From NCBI RefSeq assembly GCF_036350515.1, contig NZ_JAZDUE010000012.1:62001-126000 (forward strand): a stretch of DNA of 64,000 nt. Direction: 5' to 3'. This document shows positions 43,998-53,884 of this stretch, piece after piece. Position 1 is the first letter of the stretch, and each line of letters begins with the position of its first letter. The stretch comes from Gordonia prachuapensis. Lineage in GTDB: Bacteria; Actinomycetota; Actinomycetes; Mycobacteriales; Mycobacteriaceae. Both the position numbers and the translations under genes were made by a program. Below the pieces are notes generated by a model. It worked only from the letters and a program-made list of their open reading frames with translations. It made no database searches and was not told the origin of the DNA.

Positions 43998-44753
43998 TCA
44001 ACCCGCGCGGGCGGCGTCCGCGATGGAGCGGGCCTCAGCGGCCCCCGCTTCCAGCGCCTCGCAGCACAGCACGATCCAGCCGCCGACACCCTCCGGCGAA
44101 CCGTCGGCGAACGCGGCCGACAGCTTCCGGTACTCGTCGTGACGGCGTAGCCAGGTCACCTCCGGTACGCCCAGATTGTGTGGGTCGAGTCCGGTGGAGG
44201 TACAGACCAGGCGCGACGCCGCGCGCGCCACCACACCGTTGGCCGTCGGGAACGCCGCCACCCCCAACAACTCGCCGTGGACCACAGCAGCGAGAACCGG
44301 GGCCGGCGCCGAGGTGGCCCCGGTGATCAGCTGACCGAGCAGGTCGAGACGTCCGGCGACGCCCGGCGAGGCGCTGGGGCGACCGAGCTGATCCGGATCG
44401 TCGACGAGATCGGCCGCGGCGAGCATGTGCAGTCGGGCGAACGCCTGCGCCGGGGCCCGGCGGAACACGCTCGTCAACTGTTCGAGGGCGTCGCCGTCGA
44501 GCGCCTGGGCGACCCGCATCGACCCGGCCAGCACCGGATCATCGAAGTCGCCATCGCGCCGCAACTCGACGCTGCCACCGTCGATCGCCGCCGACGAGCG
44601 ACCGGCACGCCAGGACGCCTCGGTGGCGGTCTTGTCCCAGCCGCGGAGATTGGCGGGATGACGATGCACTGCGCTCAGCGCATCCCGCGCCCGGTCGGCG
44701 GCATCGGCGACGCCAGGGAGCTCCAACAGTGGTGCCAGCGGATCCGAACTCAC
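43998..44753 (-). CDS. Conserved hypothetical protein (Rv3662c-like)
   Basis: 251 residues from GTG 44753. The open frame runs far upstream through the antisense of acsA, but that part is a shadow. Mostly helical and soluble. The segment ATEASWRAGRSSAAIDGGSV is reminiscent of the N-terminal SSxIEG stretch of Fic-type proteins, but no Fic motif HPFxxGNGR is present. The C-terminal part includes GVPEVTWLRRHDEYRKLSAA. Position matches Rv3662c. Function unknown. Confidence 0.75.
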   Translation of the reverse strand: MSSDPLAPLLELPGVADAADRARDALSAVHRHPANLRGWDKTATEASWRAGRSSAAIDGGSVELRRDGDFDDPVLAGSMRVAQALDGDALEQLTSVFRRAPAQAFARLHMLAAADLVDDPDQLGRPSASPGVAGRLDLLGQLITGATSAPAPVLAAVVHGELLGVAAFPTANGVVARAASRLVCTSTGLDPHNLGVPEVTWLRRHDEYRKLSAAFADGSPEGVGGWIVLCCEALEAGAAEARSIADAARAG

Positions 44754-44854
44754 GTCTACCCACGATAATGAGCGTGCCGCTCGTCGTGCCCATCGGACCA
44801 CTCGTCGCGGATGTCCGATGGTCCGGCCGATCGGCACCTGCAACACGGTTCCAA

Positions 44855-44870
44855 CGTGACTACCCTCACA
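44855..44870. promoter_or_regulatory. Predicted Crp binding site upstream of acsA
   Basis: CGTGACTACCCTCACA matches the TGTGA-N6-TCACA consensus in nine of ten defined positions, 63 bp upstream of the acsA ATG. It suggests cAMP-Crp control of acetate activation. Confidence 0.6.
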
Positions 44871-44933
44871 ATCAGAACTGGCATGCATGCACGTCACGCC
44901 AATGTCGTCGAGAGTGAAAGGCACACCTGACCG

Positions 44934-46885
<1,952 letters not shown>

Positions 46886-46886
<1 letters not shown>

Positions 46887-46991
46887 ACGGCGGCGGCGAG
46901 CTCAGGCACCCCACTCGCCTGACGGCGGCGACCCGAGGCTCCCAACCCGCCCGACGGCGGTAAGCCGAGGCACCCAACCCGCCTGACGGCG
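46886..46991. repeat. Tandem GACGGCGG repeats behind acsA
   Basis: Units of about 32 bp start with GACGGCGG at about 46886, 46921, 46953 and 46985 and carry a variable GAGGCACCCAACCCGCCT-like remainder. The first unit begins on the last base of the acsA stop codon. The array leads straight into the 34-bp inverted repeat. Confidence 0.75.
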
Positions 46992-47096
46992 GTCGAGTGG
47001 GCGCTGTTTTCCGTTGAGTGGGCGCTCCCCCCTCGTGAGCTGCGCACATTCGACAAGAAATGGCGCCCACTCGACGGAAAACAGCGCCCACTCGAC
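46992..47096. repeat. 34-bp near-perfect inverted repeats with 37-bp loop
   Basis: The left arm (46992-47025) starts GTCGAGTGGGCGCTG; the right arm (47063-47096) is its reverse complement with one mismatch. Each arm itself contains two direct copies of GAGTGGGCGC around GTTTTCCG. The whole is a strong hairpin or cruciform between acsA and the holin-like gene. Confidence 0.9.
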
Positions 47097-47174
47097 ACGA
47101 GACATCTCCCCGCCAAGCGCTAAGCCGACTTTGGCATGGCAACATGATCTCGACACCGAGGTACGGAGGATTCT

Positions 47175-47717
47175 GTGAGCCGCAACGAGCCCGGCCCAAC
47201 CACCCAGGACGCCGGATCGGCCCCGTCGATCCCGCTGTCGGATCCCACGCACGGCCGCAACGGCGAACCGTCCATCGGGAACCTGGTCAAGGACGCGTCC
47301 GCGAACGTCTCGACGCTGTTCCGGTCCGAGGTCGCACTGGCGAAGGCCGAACTCGTCGGCGAGGCGAAGAAGGCCGGCGCCGGGACCGGACTGCTGGTCG
47401 TCGCCGGTGTGATGGCGCTCTACTCCAGCTTCTTCTTTTTCTTCTTCCTCGCCGAGTTGCTCGACAACTGGATGCCGCGGTGGCTGGCGTTCCTGATCGT
47501 CTTCCTCATCCTGGTGTTCATCACCATCGTGATGGCCGTCGTGGGCTACCTGTTCTTCCGGCGCGTCCGCGGACCGAAGAAGACGATCGCCAGCGTCAAG
47601 GAAGTGCCGACGGTGCTGCCCGGTGGCCACTCGGGGTCGTCGGCGAGCCCGGCGAAGCGCACTGCCGACGGCGAGCACCCGGAGCTGCCGCGCGCGCACG
47701 ATCCCGCCAAGGGATGA
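47175..47717 (+). CDS. Actinobacterial holin-like (Phage_holin_3_6) membrane protein (Rv3669-like)
   Basis: 180 residues from GTG 47175. A soluble N-terminus contains LVKDASANVSTLFRSEVALA, then KAELVGEAKKAGAG, the PF07332 hallmark. Two adjacent membrane helices follow (LLVVAGVMALYSSFFFFFFL and LAFLIVFLILVFITIVMAVV), then a basic and disordered tail. Despite the family name there is no phage context. Directly abuts the EphE-like hydrolase gene, so they form an operon. Confidence 0.85.
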   Translation: MSRNEPGPTTQDAGSAPSIPLSDPTHGRNGEPSIGNLVKDASANVSTLFRSEVALAKAELVGEAKKAGAGTGLLVVAGVMALYSSFFFFFFLAELLDNWMPRWLAFLIVFLILVFITIVMAVVGYLFFRRVRGPKKTIASVKEVPTVLPGGHSGSSASPAKRTADGEHPELPRAHDPAKG

Positions 47718-48665
47718 GTGTTGGCCGGACCGCCTGATCCGTCGAGCGTCCGCGTCTCCGGCGACTGGCATCACTTCGACGTCCGCGCGAACGGCCTGCG
47801 TTTCCACGCGGTGGAGGCGCCCGGGCGGCGGCCGGCCGATCGACCACTCGTCCTGTTGCTGCACGGGTTCGGTGAGTTCTGGTGGAGCTGGCGGCACCAG
47901 ATCCCCGCACTCACCGACGCCGGATTCCGCGCCGTCGCCGTCGACCTGCGGGGATACGGGGACTCCGACAAACCCCCGCGCGGCTACGACGGCTGGACCC
48001 TCGCCGGCGACACCAATGGCCTCATCCGGGCGCTTGGGCACTCCGACGCCACACTCGTCGGGCACGCGGACGGCGGGTTGGTCTGCTGGGCGACCGCGAC
48101 GCTCCATCCGCGCGTGGTCAGCCGGGTCGCGGTGATCGCGTCCCCGCATCCCCGCGCGCTGCGCCGGACCGTCATCCGGGATCGGCGTCAACGCACCGCC
48201 TTCCTCCCCGGGTTCCTGCACAATCAGCTCCCGAGGTTGGGCGAACGACGTCTGGCGCAACGCGACGGGGCCTACATCGCCCAGTACTTCGCCGAACGCG
48301 CCGCACCGTCATGGCAGGGCACCAGCGACTACGCCGAGGCCGTCGAACTCAACCGGTCGGCGATACAGATCCCCTATGTCGCACACTCCAGTCTCGAGTA
48401 CCGGCGCTGGGCGTTCCGGTCGCAGTTCCGCCCGGACGGGTCCCGGTTCATGGACCTGATGAATCAACGGCTGCACATTCCGGTACTGGCACTCCGCGGC
48501 GGCGACGACCCCTACATCCTCGATCACGTGATGGCCGCCAGTCATCGGTGGTCGGCGCACCTGGAGTACCGGGAGATCGACGACGCCGCGCACTTCGTCC
48601 ACCAGGAACAACCCGGTGCGGTGACCGAACGCCTGCTGGACCTGTTGTCGGCCGAATCGATCTAG
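47718..48665 (+). CDS. Alpha/beta hydrolase, EphE-like (Rv3670-like), with atypical nucleophile elbow
   Basis: 315 residues from GTG 47718, immediately after the previous stop. The fold follows epoxide hydrolase-type alpha/beta hydrolases: LLLHGFGEFWWSWRHQIPAL, VDLRGYGDSDKP, a lid around residues 150-215, GGDDPYI, and the catalytic-type His in DDAAHFVHQEQP. In true epoxide hydrolases the oxyanion motif is HGFP and the elbow GHDWGG. Here these read HGFG and GHADGG, so the nucleophile position is alanine with Asp one residue later. Activity as an epoxide hydrolase is therefore doubtful. Confidence 0.82.
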   Translation: MLAGPPDPSSVRVSGDWHHFDVRANGLRFHAVEAPGRRPADRPLVLLLHGFGEFWWSWRHQIPALTDAGFRAVAVDLRGYGDSDKPPRGYDGWTLAGDTNGLIRALGHSDATLVGHADGGLVCWATATLHPRVVSRVAVIASPHPRALRRTVIRDRRQRTAFLPGFLHNQLPRLGERRLAQRDGAYIAQYFAERAAPSWQGTSDYAEAVELNRSAIQIPYVAHSSLEYRRWAFRSQFRPDGSRFMDLMNQRLHIPVLALRGGDDPYILDHVMAASHRWSAHLEYREIDDAAHFVHQEQPGAVTERLLDLLSAESI

Positions 48666-48683
48666 CGCCCCGCTCGGCCCTGA

Positions 48684-49883
48684 TCAGGCGTGCACGCACG
48701 TCTGGGTGCTGACCCGCGCCGACCGCGCCTCGGAGTCGGTGAAGTTCTGCCGCACCTGCTCGGCGGTCAGCACGAAACCGGTCTGGTCGGTGGTGTCCTC
48801 GGCCGCGCCGAACACCACGCCGACCACCTCACCGGCGGAGTTGATCATGGGTCCGCCCGAGTTGCCCTGCCGGATCACCCCGCGAACGGTGTACACCTCA
48901 CGCAGGATCTGCCCGGTGCGATAGATGTCGGGACCGGACAGGTTGATCTTGTCGCGCACACGGACGGCGCTGACCGCAAACGGTCCGGCCTCCGGGTAGC
49001 CGAGCACGATCGCGTCCTCACCGGTCGCGGCCTGCCGCTCGGCGAAATCCAACGCCGGCGCGGTCAGTCCCGGGACGTCGAGCACCGCGACGTCGTTGTC
49101 GCTGTCGAACAACACCACCCGCGCGGGCAGTTGCTGACCGGCGGGTGAGGTGACGGTGAGCCGCCGGGTCCCGGCGACGACGTGCGCGTTGGTCATCACC
49201 CGCTCGGGCGAGATCACGAAACCGCTGCCTTCGAGTGCCTGCCGACAGCTCGGTGCCGTTCCTTCGATCTTGACCACGCTCGGCCGGGTCTGGTTGACCA
49301 CCGGAAGCTGGCTCACCCGCGGATCGGGCGGACCGACCTCCGCGACCGGAGTGCGCCCGAACGGACCGATGACCTGTGGCAGACCCGAGTTGTCGAGGAG
49401 TGCACTGAAGTCCTTGGGGAGGTCTCGCAACCATTGCGGCGCGACCTCGTCGACGCCGCTGAGGACCTTGGACCCGCGGACTGCGGTGGACACCTGGGTC
49501 TCCGACGAACTGCTCAGCGGGATCGCGAGCAACCACGCAGCGATCAGCACCGCGACGACCTGCAGGCCGGAACCGATGATGCTGTCGACCCGACGCACCC
49601 CGCGTGAGCGGATGCCGCTGCGCGCCGCGCGACCGAGGATCATGCCCGATACCTCGCCGATGATGATCAAACCGACCAGCAACAGCACCCCGACCAGGAG
49701 CCGGGTCGTGCGGTCGTCGAAGTTCGAGATGACATGCGGCGCGAGCAGGATGCCTGCGATGGCACCGAGCACGACACCCAGGAAGGCCAACGCAGACGCG
49801 ACGGCACCCTGGCGAAACCCGCTGGCCGCGGCGAGCAGGGCGATCACCACGACGATGAGATCCACCCACCCCGATCCGGTCAC
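48684..49883 (-). CDS. marP: Membrane-bound periplasmic serine protease MarP (CvpA + trypsin-like)
   Basis: 399 residues. The N-terminal CvpA domain has four membrane helices (residues about 8-120), followed by a linker and a chymotrypsin-fold protease (about 200-399). Catalytic triad: His in MTNAHVVAG, Asp in SDNDVAVLD, Ser in GNSGGPM. Cysteines in SCRQAL and TQTCVHA match the regulatory disulfide pair of MarP. In M. tuberculosis Rv3671c this protease is required for acid and oxidative stress resistance. Its ATG overlaps the NUDIX stop; last gene of a four-gene operon. Confidence 0.95.
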   Translation of the reverse strand: MTGSGWVDLIVVVIALLAAASGFRQGAVASALAFLGVVLGAIAGILLAPHVISNFDDRTTRLLVGVLLLVGLIIIGEVSGMILGRAARSGIRSRGVRRVDSIIGSGLQVVAVLIAAWLLAIPLSSSSETQVSTAVRGSKVLSGVDEVAPQWLRDLPKDFSALLDNSGLPQVIGPFGRTPVAEVGPPDPRVSQLPVVNQTRPSVVKIEGTAPSCRQALEGSGFVISPERVMTNAHVVAGTRRLTVTSPAGQQLPARVVLFDSDNDVAVLDVPGLTAPALDFAERQAATGEDAIVLGYPEAGPFAVSAVRVRDKINLSGPDIYRTGQILREVYTVRGVIRQGNSGGPMINSAGEVVGVVFGAAEDTTDQTGFVLTAEQVRQNFTDSEARSARVSTQTCVHA

Positions 49884-50713
49884 CGCACCCCGCCTTCGTC
49901 GCCGTCGCGGCGCATGGATGCGGGCAGGACGGCCGACGGCCCGATCGTCTGGGGGCTACCGGCCGCCTCGATCGCCTCGTCGAGTGGTCGGACGTCGTCC
50001 TTGTCCCACGGCACATCCCAGCCGGCGACCTCGCTCATCGCAGCGATCAGGCCGCCGGTGAAACCCCACACGAGCAGCCCGTCCACCATGAACGCGGGGC
50101 CACGGTAGGCACGCGCACCGAGCACGCTGCGCTGCACCTGAAACCGGTTCTCCGGTGCTAGGAGCGACCGCAGGTTGACCCGCGCCACCCGCGCCGTCTC
50201 CCCCGTGTCGACGACGCGAACCTCGCCGGGCTCGCGCCAATGGGCCAGCACCGGGGTCACGTCGAAGCTCGACACCGGCACCGGGAACGACGGCAGGTTG
50301 GCGATGATGTCGACACCTTCGGGGACGAGGCCGGTCTCCTCTGCCGCCTCACGTAGCGCGGTGCCGACCGGGAACTCGTCGCCGGGGTCGAGGCCACCGC
50401 CCGGGAACGCGACCTGCCCGCTGTGCTGGCGCAACGTCGGCGCCCGTTCGGTGAGCAGGATCTCGGCGTCGGGGGGAAGGCCGCCGGGGTGGTCAAACGC
50501 CTCGTGCCAGGAACCACCGACCAATACCAGCACCGCCGCGTCACGGCGGTTCCGGTCGAGCAACGACGCCCAGCGGGTTCGGTCGCCGCCCCGACGCAGG
50601 ACCGCCTCGGTGACGGCGGTGACGTCATCGGTGAGGCGACGCATCCACGGCGGGATCTGTTCGGTGGGAACCAGTGGTCCGAGGGTCGGGCCGCCGGCGT
50701 GGTCGGCGCTCAT
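49880..50713 (-). CDS. NUDIX hydrolase, CoA pyrophosphatase-like (Rv3672c-like)
   Basis: 277 residues. NUDIX box GGGLDPGDEFPVGTALREAA then EETGLV fits Gx5Ex7REUxEExGU. It is preceded by QHSGQVAFPGG, a pattern of the CoA diphosphatase subfamily (NudL-like), and LLTERAPTLRQHSGQ. It likely hydrolyses CoA or a related dinucleotide at the pyrophosphate bond. A 17-bp direct duplication sits at its junction with the thioredoxin gene. Confidence 0.9.
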   Translation of the reverse strand: MSADHAGGPTLGPLVPTEQIPPWMRRLTDDVTAVTEAVLRRGGDRTRWASLLDRNRRDAAVLVLVGGSWHEAFDHPGGLPPDAEILLTERAPTLRQHSGQVAFPGGGLDPGDEFPVGTALREAAEETGLVPEGVDIIANLPSFPVPVSSFDVTPVLAHWREPGEVRVVDTGETARVARVNLRSLLAPENRFQVQRSVLGARAYRGPAFMVDGLLVWGFTGGLIAAMSEVAGWDVPWDKDDVRPLDEAIEAAGSPQTIGPSAVLPASMRRDGDEGGVR

Positions 50714-50726
50714 GTCGTCACCCCGC

Positions 50727-51476
50727 TCATGTCGTCACCCCGAGGTATTGCTGCACGGCGTCGGCGATCTCGTCCGGCTGGTGGAACACCTGCGGCAGGA
50801 CCTTCGCGACCGTGCCGTCGGCGCGGACGAGGATGGTCGACGGGAACACCCGGGGCGCCCCGAGCGCTGCGGCGATCGCGGCGTCGGTGTCCAGCACCGA
50901 CGGCAGCCGGACGTCGTTCTCGTGCAGGAAACGCAACGCCATGTACGGGTTCTGCGCACCTTCCTGGGCGTGGACGGCGAGTACGTTCACCTGGTCGCCG
51001 GCGCGCTCGGCGTAGTCGTCGACCACGGGCAGTTCCCGACGGCACGGCAGGCACCACACCGCCCACATGTTGATCACGGTCGGGCGGCCGGCGGTGCCGG
51101 TGCCGACGTCGTAGTCGGCGCCGTCGGCCAGGCATGGGACGGTCACGCCGGCCAGCGCGGCCTGCGGTCCGGCGGGCAGGCCCGTCTCCGGGCACGGCGG
51201 CAACGCGGCGTCTATACGGGCTTGCGCCAACTGCGCGTCGTCGACGGGGGCGTCGGTCACGTTCACCCCGGTCGCCGTCGGCGGTGCTTCGGTGCCGCTG
51301 CCGCCGTCGTCTCCGCGTGGCCAGATCGCCACCACCAGCGCGAGGATGACGACGGTGAAGACGATGGTCCACCGCGCAGCGGCGGGAAACCGGCCTTCGC
51401 GACGCGGGCCGGGCGGTGGGTTGTCGGAATCGTCCTCGGCAGGGCTCGACTCCGCACTCGTCGGGGTCTGATTCAC
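50727..51476 (-). CDS. TlpA/ResA-like membrane-anchored thioredoxin (Rv3673c-like)
   Basis: 249 residues from GTG 51476, overlapping the nth stop (GTGA). Cytoplasmic tail, one membrane helix (WTIVFTVVILALVVAIW, residues about 36-53), then an extracytoplasmic thioredoxin domain with active site WAVWCLPCRRELPVV. A second Cys pair (PPCPETG and VPCLADG) lies before it. It is predicted to reduce or isomerise disulfides outside the membrane, perhaps in the adjacent MarP protease. The larger frame upstream runs antisense-like through nth and is rejected. Confidence 0.9.
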   Translation of the reverse strand: MNQTPTSAESSPAEDDSDNPPPGPRREGRFPAAARWTIVFTVVILALVVAIWPRGDDGGSGTEAPPTATGVNVTDAPVDDAQLAQARIDAALPPCPETGLPAGPQAALAGVTVPCLADGADYDVGTGTAGRPTVINMWAVWCLPCRRELPVVDDYAERAGDQVNVLAVHAQEGAQNPYMALRFLHENDVRLPSVLDTDAAIAAALGAPRVFPSTILVRADGTVAKVLPQVFHQPDEIADAVQQYLGVTT

Positions 51477-52285
51477 TGCGCCGACAGCCCCGCCAGATCG
51501 AGGAGGTGTTCGGTCTCGGGGCCCTTGACCAGCTTCGCCGCCTCGGCCTTGTCCATCGGCCCGGTGCCCGCCGCCGGGCAATCCTTGGCGAGGATGCAGA
51601 CCCCGCATGCCGGTTTCCGGGCATGGCAGACGCGGCGGCCGTGGAAGATGACGCGATGGGAGAGGTCGGTCCACTCTTTGCGTTCGATGAGTTCCCCGAC
51701 GGCGTGTTCGATCTTGACCGGGTCGGTGTGTTCGGTCCATTCCCACCGCTGCACCAGCCGGGCGAAGTGGGTGTCGACAGTGATACCCGGCACACCGAAG
51801 GCGTTGCCGAGCACCACGTTGGCGGTCTTGCGCCCGAATCCGGGCAGCGCGACAAGCTCTTTCAAGGTGCCCGGCACTTCTCCGTCGAACCGCTCCACCA
51901 GGGCCTGCCCGAGCCCGATGATCGAGTTCGCCTTGTTCCGGTAGAAGCCGGTCGAGCGGATCATCTCCTCGAGCTCGGTGCGGTCGGCCTCCGCGTACGA
52001 CCGGGCGCTCGGATAGCGCGCGAACAACGCGGGCGTGACCTGGTTCACCCGCACGTCGGTGCACTGGGCCGACAGGATAGTGGCCACCGAGAGTTCCAGG
52101 GGCGTCGTGAAATCCAGCTCGCAGTACACGTGCGGGAACGCGACCTTCAGGGTCCGGTCCATGCGGCGTGCACGACGCACCAACCCGAGACGGGTCTCGA
52201 CCTTCCGACGCCGCCCGGTGCCGTCGCGCACCGTCGTCCGCGGTTCCGGCGCCCGGGCGGCGTCGGCGGTCTTGCGTGCACTCAC
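51473..52285 (-). CDS. nth: Endonuclease III (DNA glycosylase/AP lyase)
   Basis: 270 residues from GTG 52285; GTG 52303 is possible. A helix-hairpin-helix LPGFGRKTANVVLG contains the catalytic lysine, and the catalytic aspartate lies in ITVDTHFARL. The [4Fe-4S] ligands follow C-x6-C-x2-C-x5-C in CHARKPACGVCILAKDC. It excises oxidised pyrimidines and nicks abasic sites. Head of the nth-tlpA-NUDIX-marP operon, in the same order as Rv3674c-Rv3671c. Confidence 0.95.
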   Translation of the reverse strand: MSARKTADAARAPEPRTTVRDGTGRRRKVETRLGLVRRARRMDRTLKVAFPHVYCELDFTTPLELSVATILSAQCTDVRVNQVTPALFARYPSARSYAEADRTELEEMIRSTGFYRNKANSIIGLGQALVERFDGEVPGTLKELVALPGFGRKTANVVLGNAFGVPGITVDTHFARLVQRWEWTEHTDPVKIEHAVGELIERKEWTDLSHRVIFHGRRVCHARKPACGVCILAKDCPAAGTGPMDKAEAAKLVKGPETEHLLDLAGLSAQ

Positions 52286-52444
52286 GCATCTCAGGTTAGC
52301 CACGTCGTCCCAGAGGAGCCCATGGAGTAGGTGAGGGAGGTCTGTGAACGACCGGTCCGCAGCAAGCTTCGCCTTGGTAACAAGTCAGTGAAGCCGGTCT
52401 CTCTGGTTGGCGGGACGCAGATCGAATTGTGTTTACTGGTCCCC

Positions 52445-52717
52445 ATGCAAGGTCTCGCCGCGCTGCTGTTCCCGGCTGTGCTGATGCTCTTCGCACTCGC
52501 GATGGAGAAGGTTCAGGCCCGTATCGACCGCCTCGCGGTCTCCCGGGATCACGTGGAAGAGTTCCTGGAGTCGGCCGACGCAGCTCAGGTGGACACGCTG
52601 GCCAAGGAGGGTTTTCCGGCCGCGCTCGACGAGTTCCGCAGTCGCCGGACCCGTCCGGAGACAGCCGACACGGACGTCGACGACGTGTTCTCGCCGTCCC
52701 CGCAGCGCGCCAGTTGA
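52445..52717 (+). CDS. Small membrane-anchored protein (Rv3675-like)
   Basis: 90 residues from ATG 52445. One N-terminal hydrophobic helix (LAALLFPAVLMLFALAME), then a soluble helical part VQARIDRLAVSRDHVEEFLE, and an acidic/Ser-rich tail. Position between nth and crp matches Rv3675. Function unknown. The longer frame from 52331 lacks a sensible N-terminus. Confidence 0.75.
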   Translation: MQGLAALLFPAVLMLFALAMEKVQARIDRLAVSRDHVEEFLESADAAQVDTLAKEGFPAALDEFRSRRTRPETADTDVDDVFSPSPQRAS

Positions 52718-52912
52718 GCGTGGGTTCACAACAGCGCTCGACAGACACCACTCATCCGACTCGCCGCAATGGTCCGGCCAGTGACCCATTCAACACATAT
52801 GCTGGGGGCGAGAGTAGCGTTGCACGAGGCAACATGGCTGCCGCCGGTAGGAGAATTGTTTCCGGCGCGTGGTTGCCAGGCGAGTGTGGTTAGGACGAGA
52901 AAGGTTCCTTAG

Positions 52913-53587
52913 GTGGAGGACGTACTGGCGCGGGCGGGCATATTCCAGGGTGTCGAGCCCTCCGCCGTCGCAGCGCTGACCAAGCAGCTTCAACCCGTTG
53001 ATTTCCCCCGCGGGCACGTGATCTTCCACGAGGGAGAACCCGGCGATCGGCTGTACATCATCCTGTCCGGCAAGGTGAAGGTCGGACGTCGCTCCCCTGA
53101 CGGTCGGGAGAACCTGCTCACGATCATGGGCCCGTCGGACATGTTCGGCGAGCTGTCCATCTTCGACCCCGGCCCGCGTACGTCGTCGGCGACCACTGTG
53201 ACCGAGGTGCGTGCCGTCTCGATGGACCGCGACGCCCTGCGCGCCTGGATCAAGGACCGTCCCGAGATCGCCGAACAGCTGCTGCGGGTTCTCGCCCGCC
53301 GCCTGCGCCGCACCAACAACAACCTCGCCGACCTCATCTTCACCGATGTCCCCGGACGCGTCGCCAAGCAGTTGCTGCAGCTCGCGCAGCGTTTCGGCAC
53401 CCAGGAGGGCGGGGCGCTGCGCGTCACGCACGACCTCACCCAGGAAGAGATCGCCCAGCTCGTCGGTGCGTCACGCGAGACGGTCAACAAGGCCCTCGCC
53501 GACTTCGCACAGCGCGGCTGGCTGCGCTTGGAGGGCAAGAGCGTCCTCATCGCCGATTCCGAGCGTTTGGCGCGTCGCGCGCGCTGA
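52913..53587 (+). CDS. crp: cAMP receptor protein, transcriptional regulator (Rv3676-like)
   Basis: 224 residues from GTG 52913. The cyclic nucleotide-binding domain includes GDRLYIILSGKVKVG and the phosphate-binding cassette MFGELSIFDPGPRTSSA (Glu and Arg for ribose/phosphate). The C-terminal helix-turn-helix is TQEEIAQLVGASRETVNKAL. It is a global regulator of carbon and redox genes that recognises TGTGA-N6-TCACA; two such sites are seen in this window, at 43388 and 44855. Only a weak half-match (AGTGACCCATTCAACA, 52779) lies upstream of crp itself. Confidence 0.97.
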   Translation: MEDVLARAGIFQGVEPSAVAALTKQLQPVDFPRGHVIFHEGEPGDRLYIILSGKVKVGRRSPDGRENLLTIMGPSDMFGELSIFDPGPRTSSATTVTEVRAVSMDRDALRAWIKDRPEIAEQLLRVLARRLRRTNNNLADLIFTDVPGRVAKQLLQLAQRFGTQEGGALRVTHDLTQEEIAQLVGASRETVNKALADFAQRGWLRLEGKSVLIADSERLARRAR

Positions 53588-53591
53588 CCTG

Positions 53592-53731
53592 TTTCCGGTG
53601 GTCGAGTAGCCGCGAACGTTTTCCGGTGGTCGAGTAGCCGCGAACGTTTTCCGGTGGTCGAGTAGCCGCGAACGTTTTCCGGTGGTCGAGTAGCCGCGAA
53701 CGTTTTCCGGTGGTCGAGTAGCCGCGAACGT
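53592..53731. repeat. Five perfect tandem copies of a 28-bp unit behind crp
   Basis: The unit TTTCCGGTGGTCGAGTAGCC + GCGAACGT recurs with exact 28-bp period (TTTCC at 53592, 53620, 53648, 53676, 53704). The copies are identical by eye. The unit is the GGTCGAGTAGCC arm of the dispersed GTATCGAGA palindrome family. Confidence 0.92.
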
Positions 53732-53865
53732 AGTGAGTGGCGTATCGAGACCACGTGCGGTGATCTCGATACGCCTCCTCGCTGCCGCTCGTCGGCTACT
53801 CGATCGGCGAAGGGGGTCGGCTACTCGATCGGCGAAGGGGGTCGGCTACTCGATCGGCGAAGGGG
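53732..53865. repeat. Opposing palindrome arm and three tandem 25-bp copies
   Basis: GTGGCGTATCGAGACC faces GGTGATCTCGATACGCC, then GTCGGCTACTCGATCGGCGA + AGGGG recurs at 53791, 53816 and 53841. Together with the 28-bp array, both arms of one palindrome have been amplified separately between convergent crp and the MBL-fold gene. Confidence 0.9.
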
Positions 53866-53884
53866 CAGGCCGCGAACCTTCGGG

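Noticed and set aside
52779..52794. Possible Crp autoregulatory site AGTGACCCATTCAACA
   Set aside because: The left half keeps GTGA but the right half (CAACA) fits poorly; mentioned under crp but not called as a site.
53592..53731. Possible CRISPR array (28-bp repeats)
   Set aside because: The five units are directly contiguous and identical, with no spacers and no cas genes. It is a simple tandem repeat.
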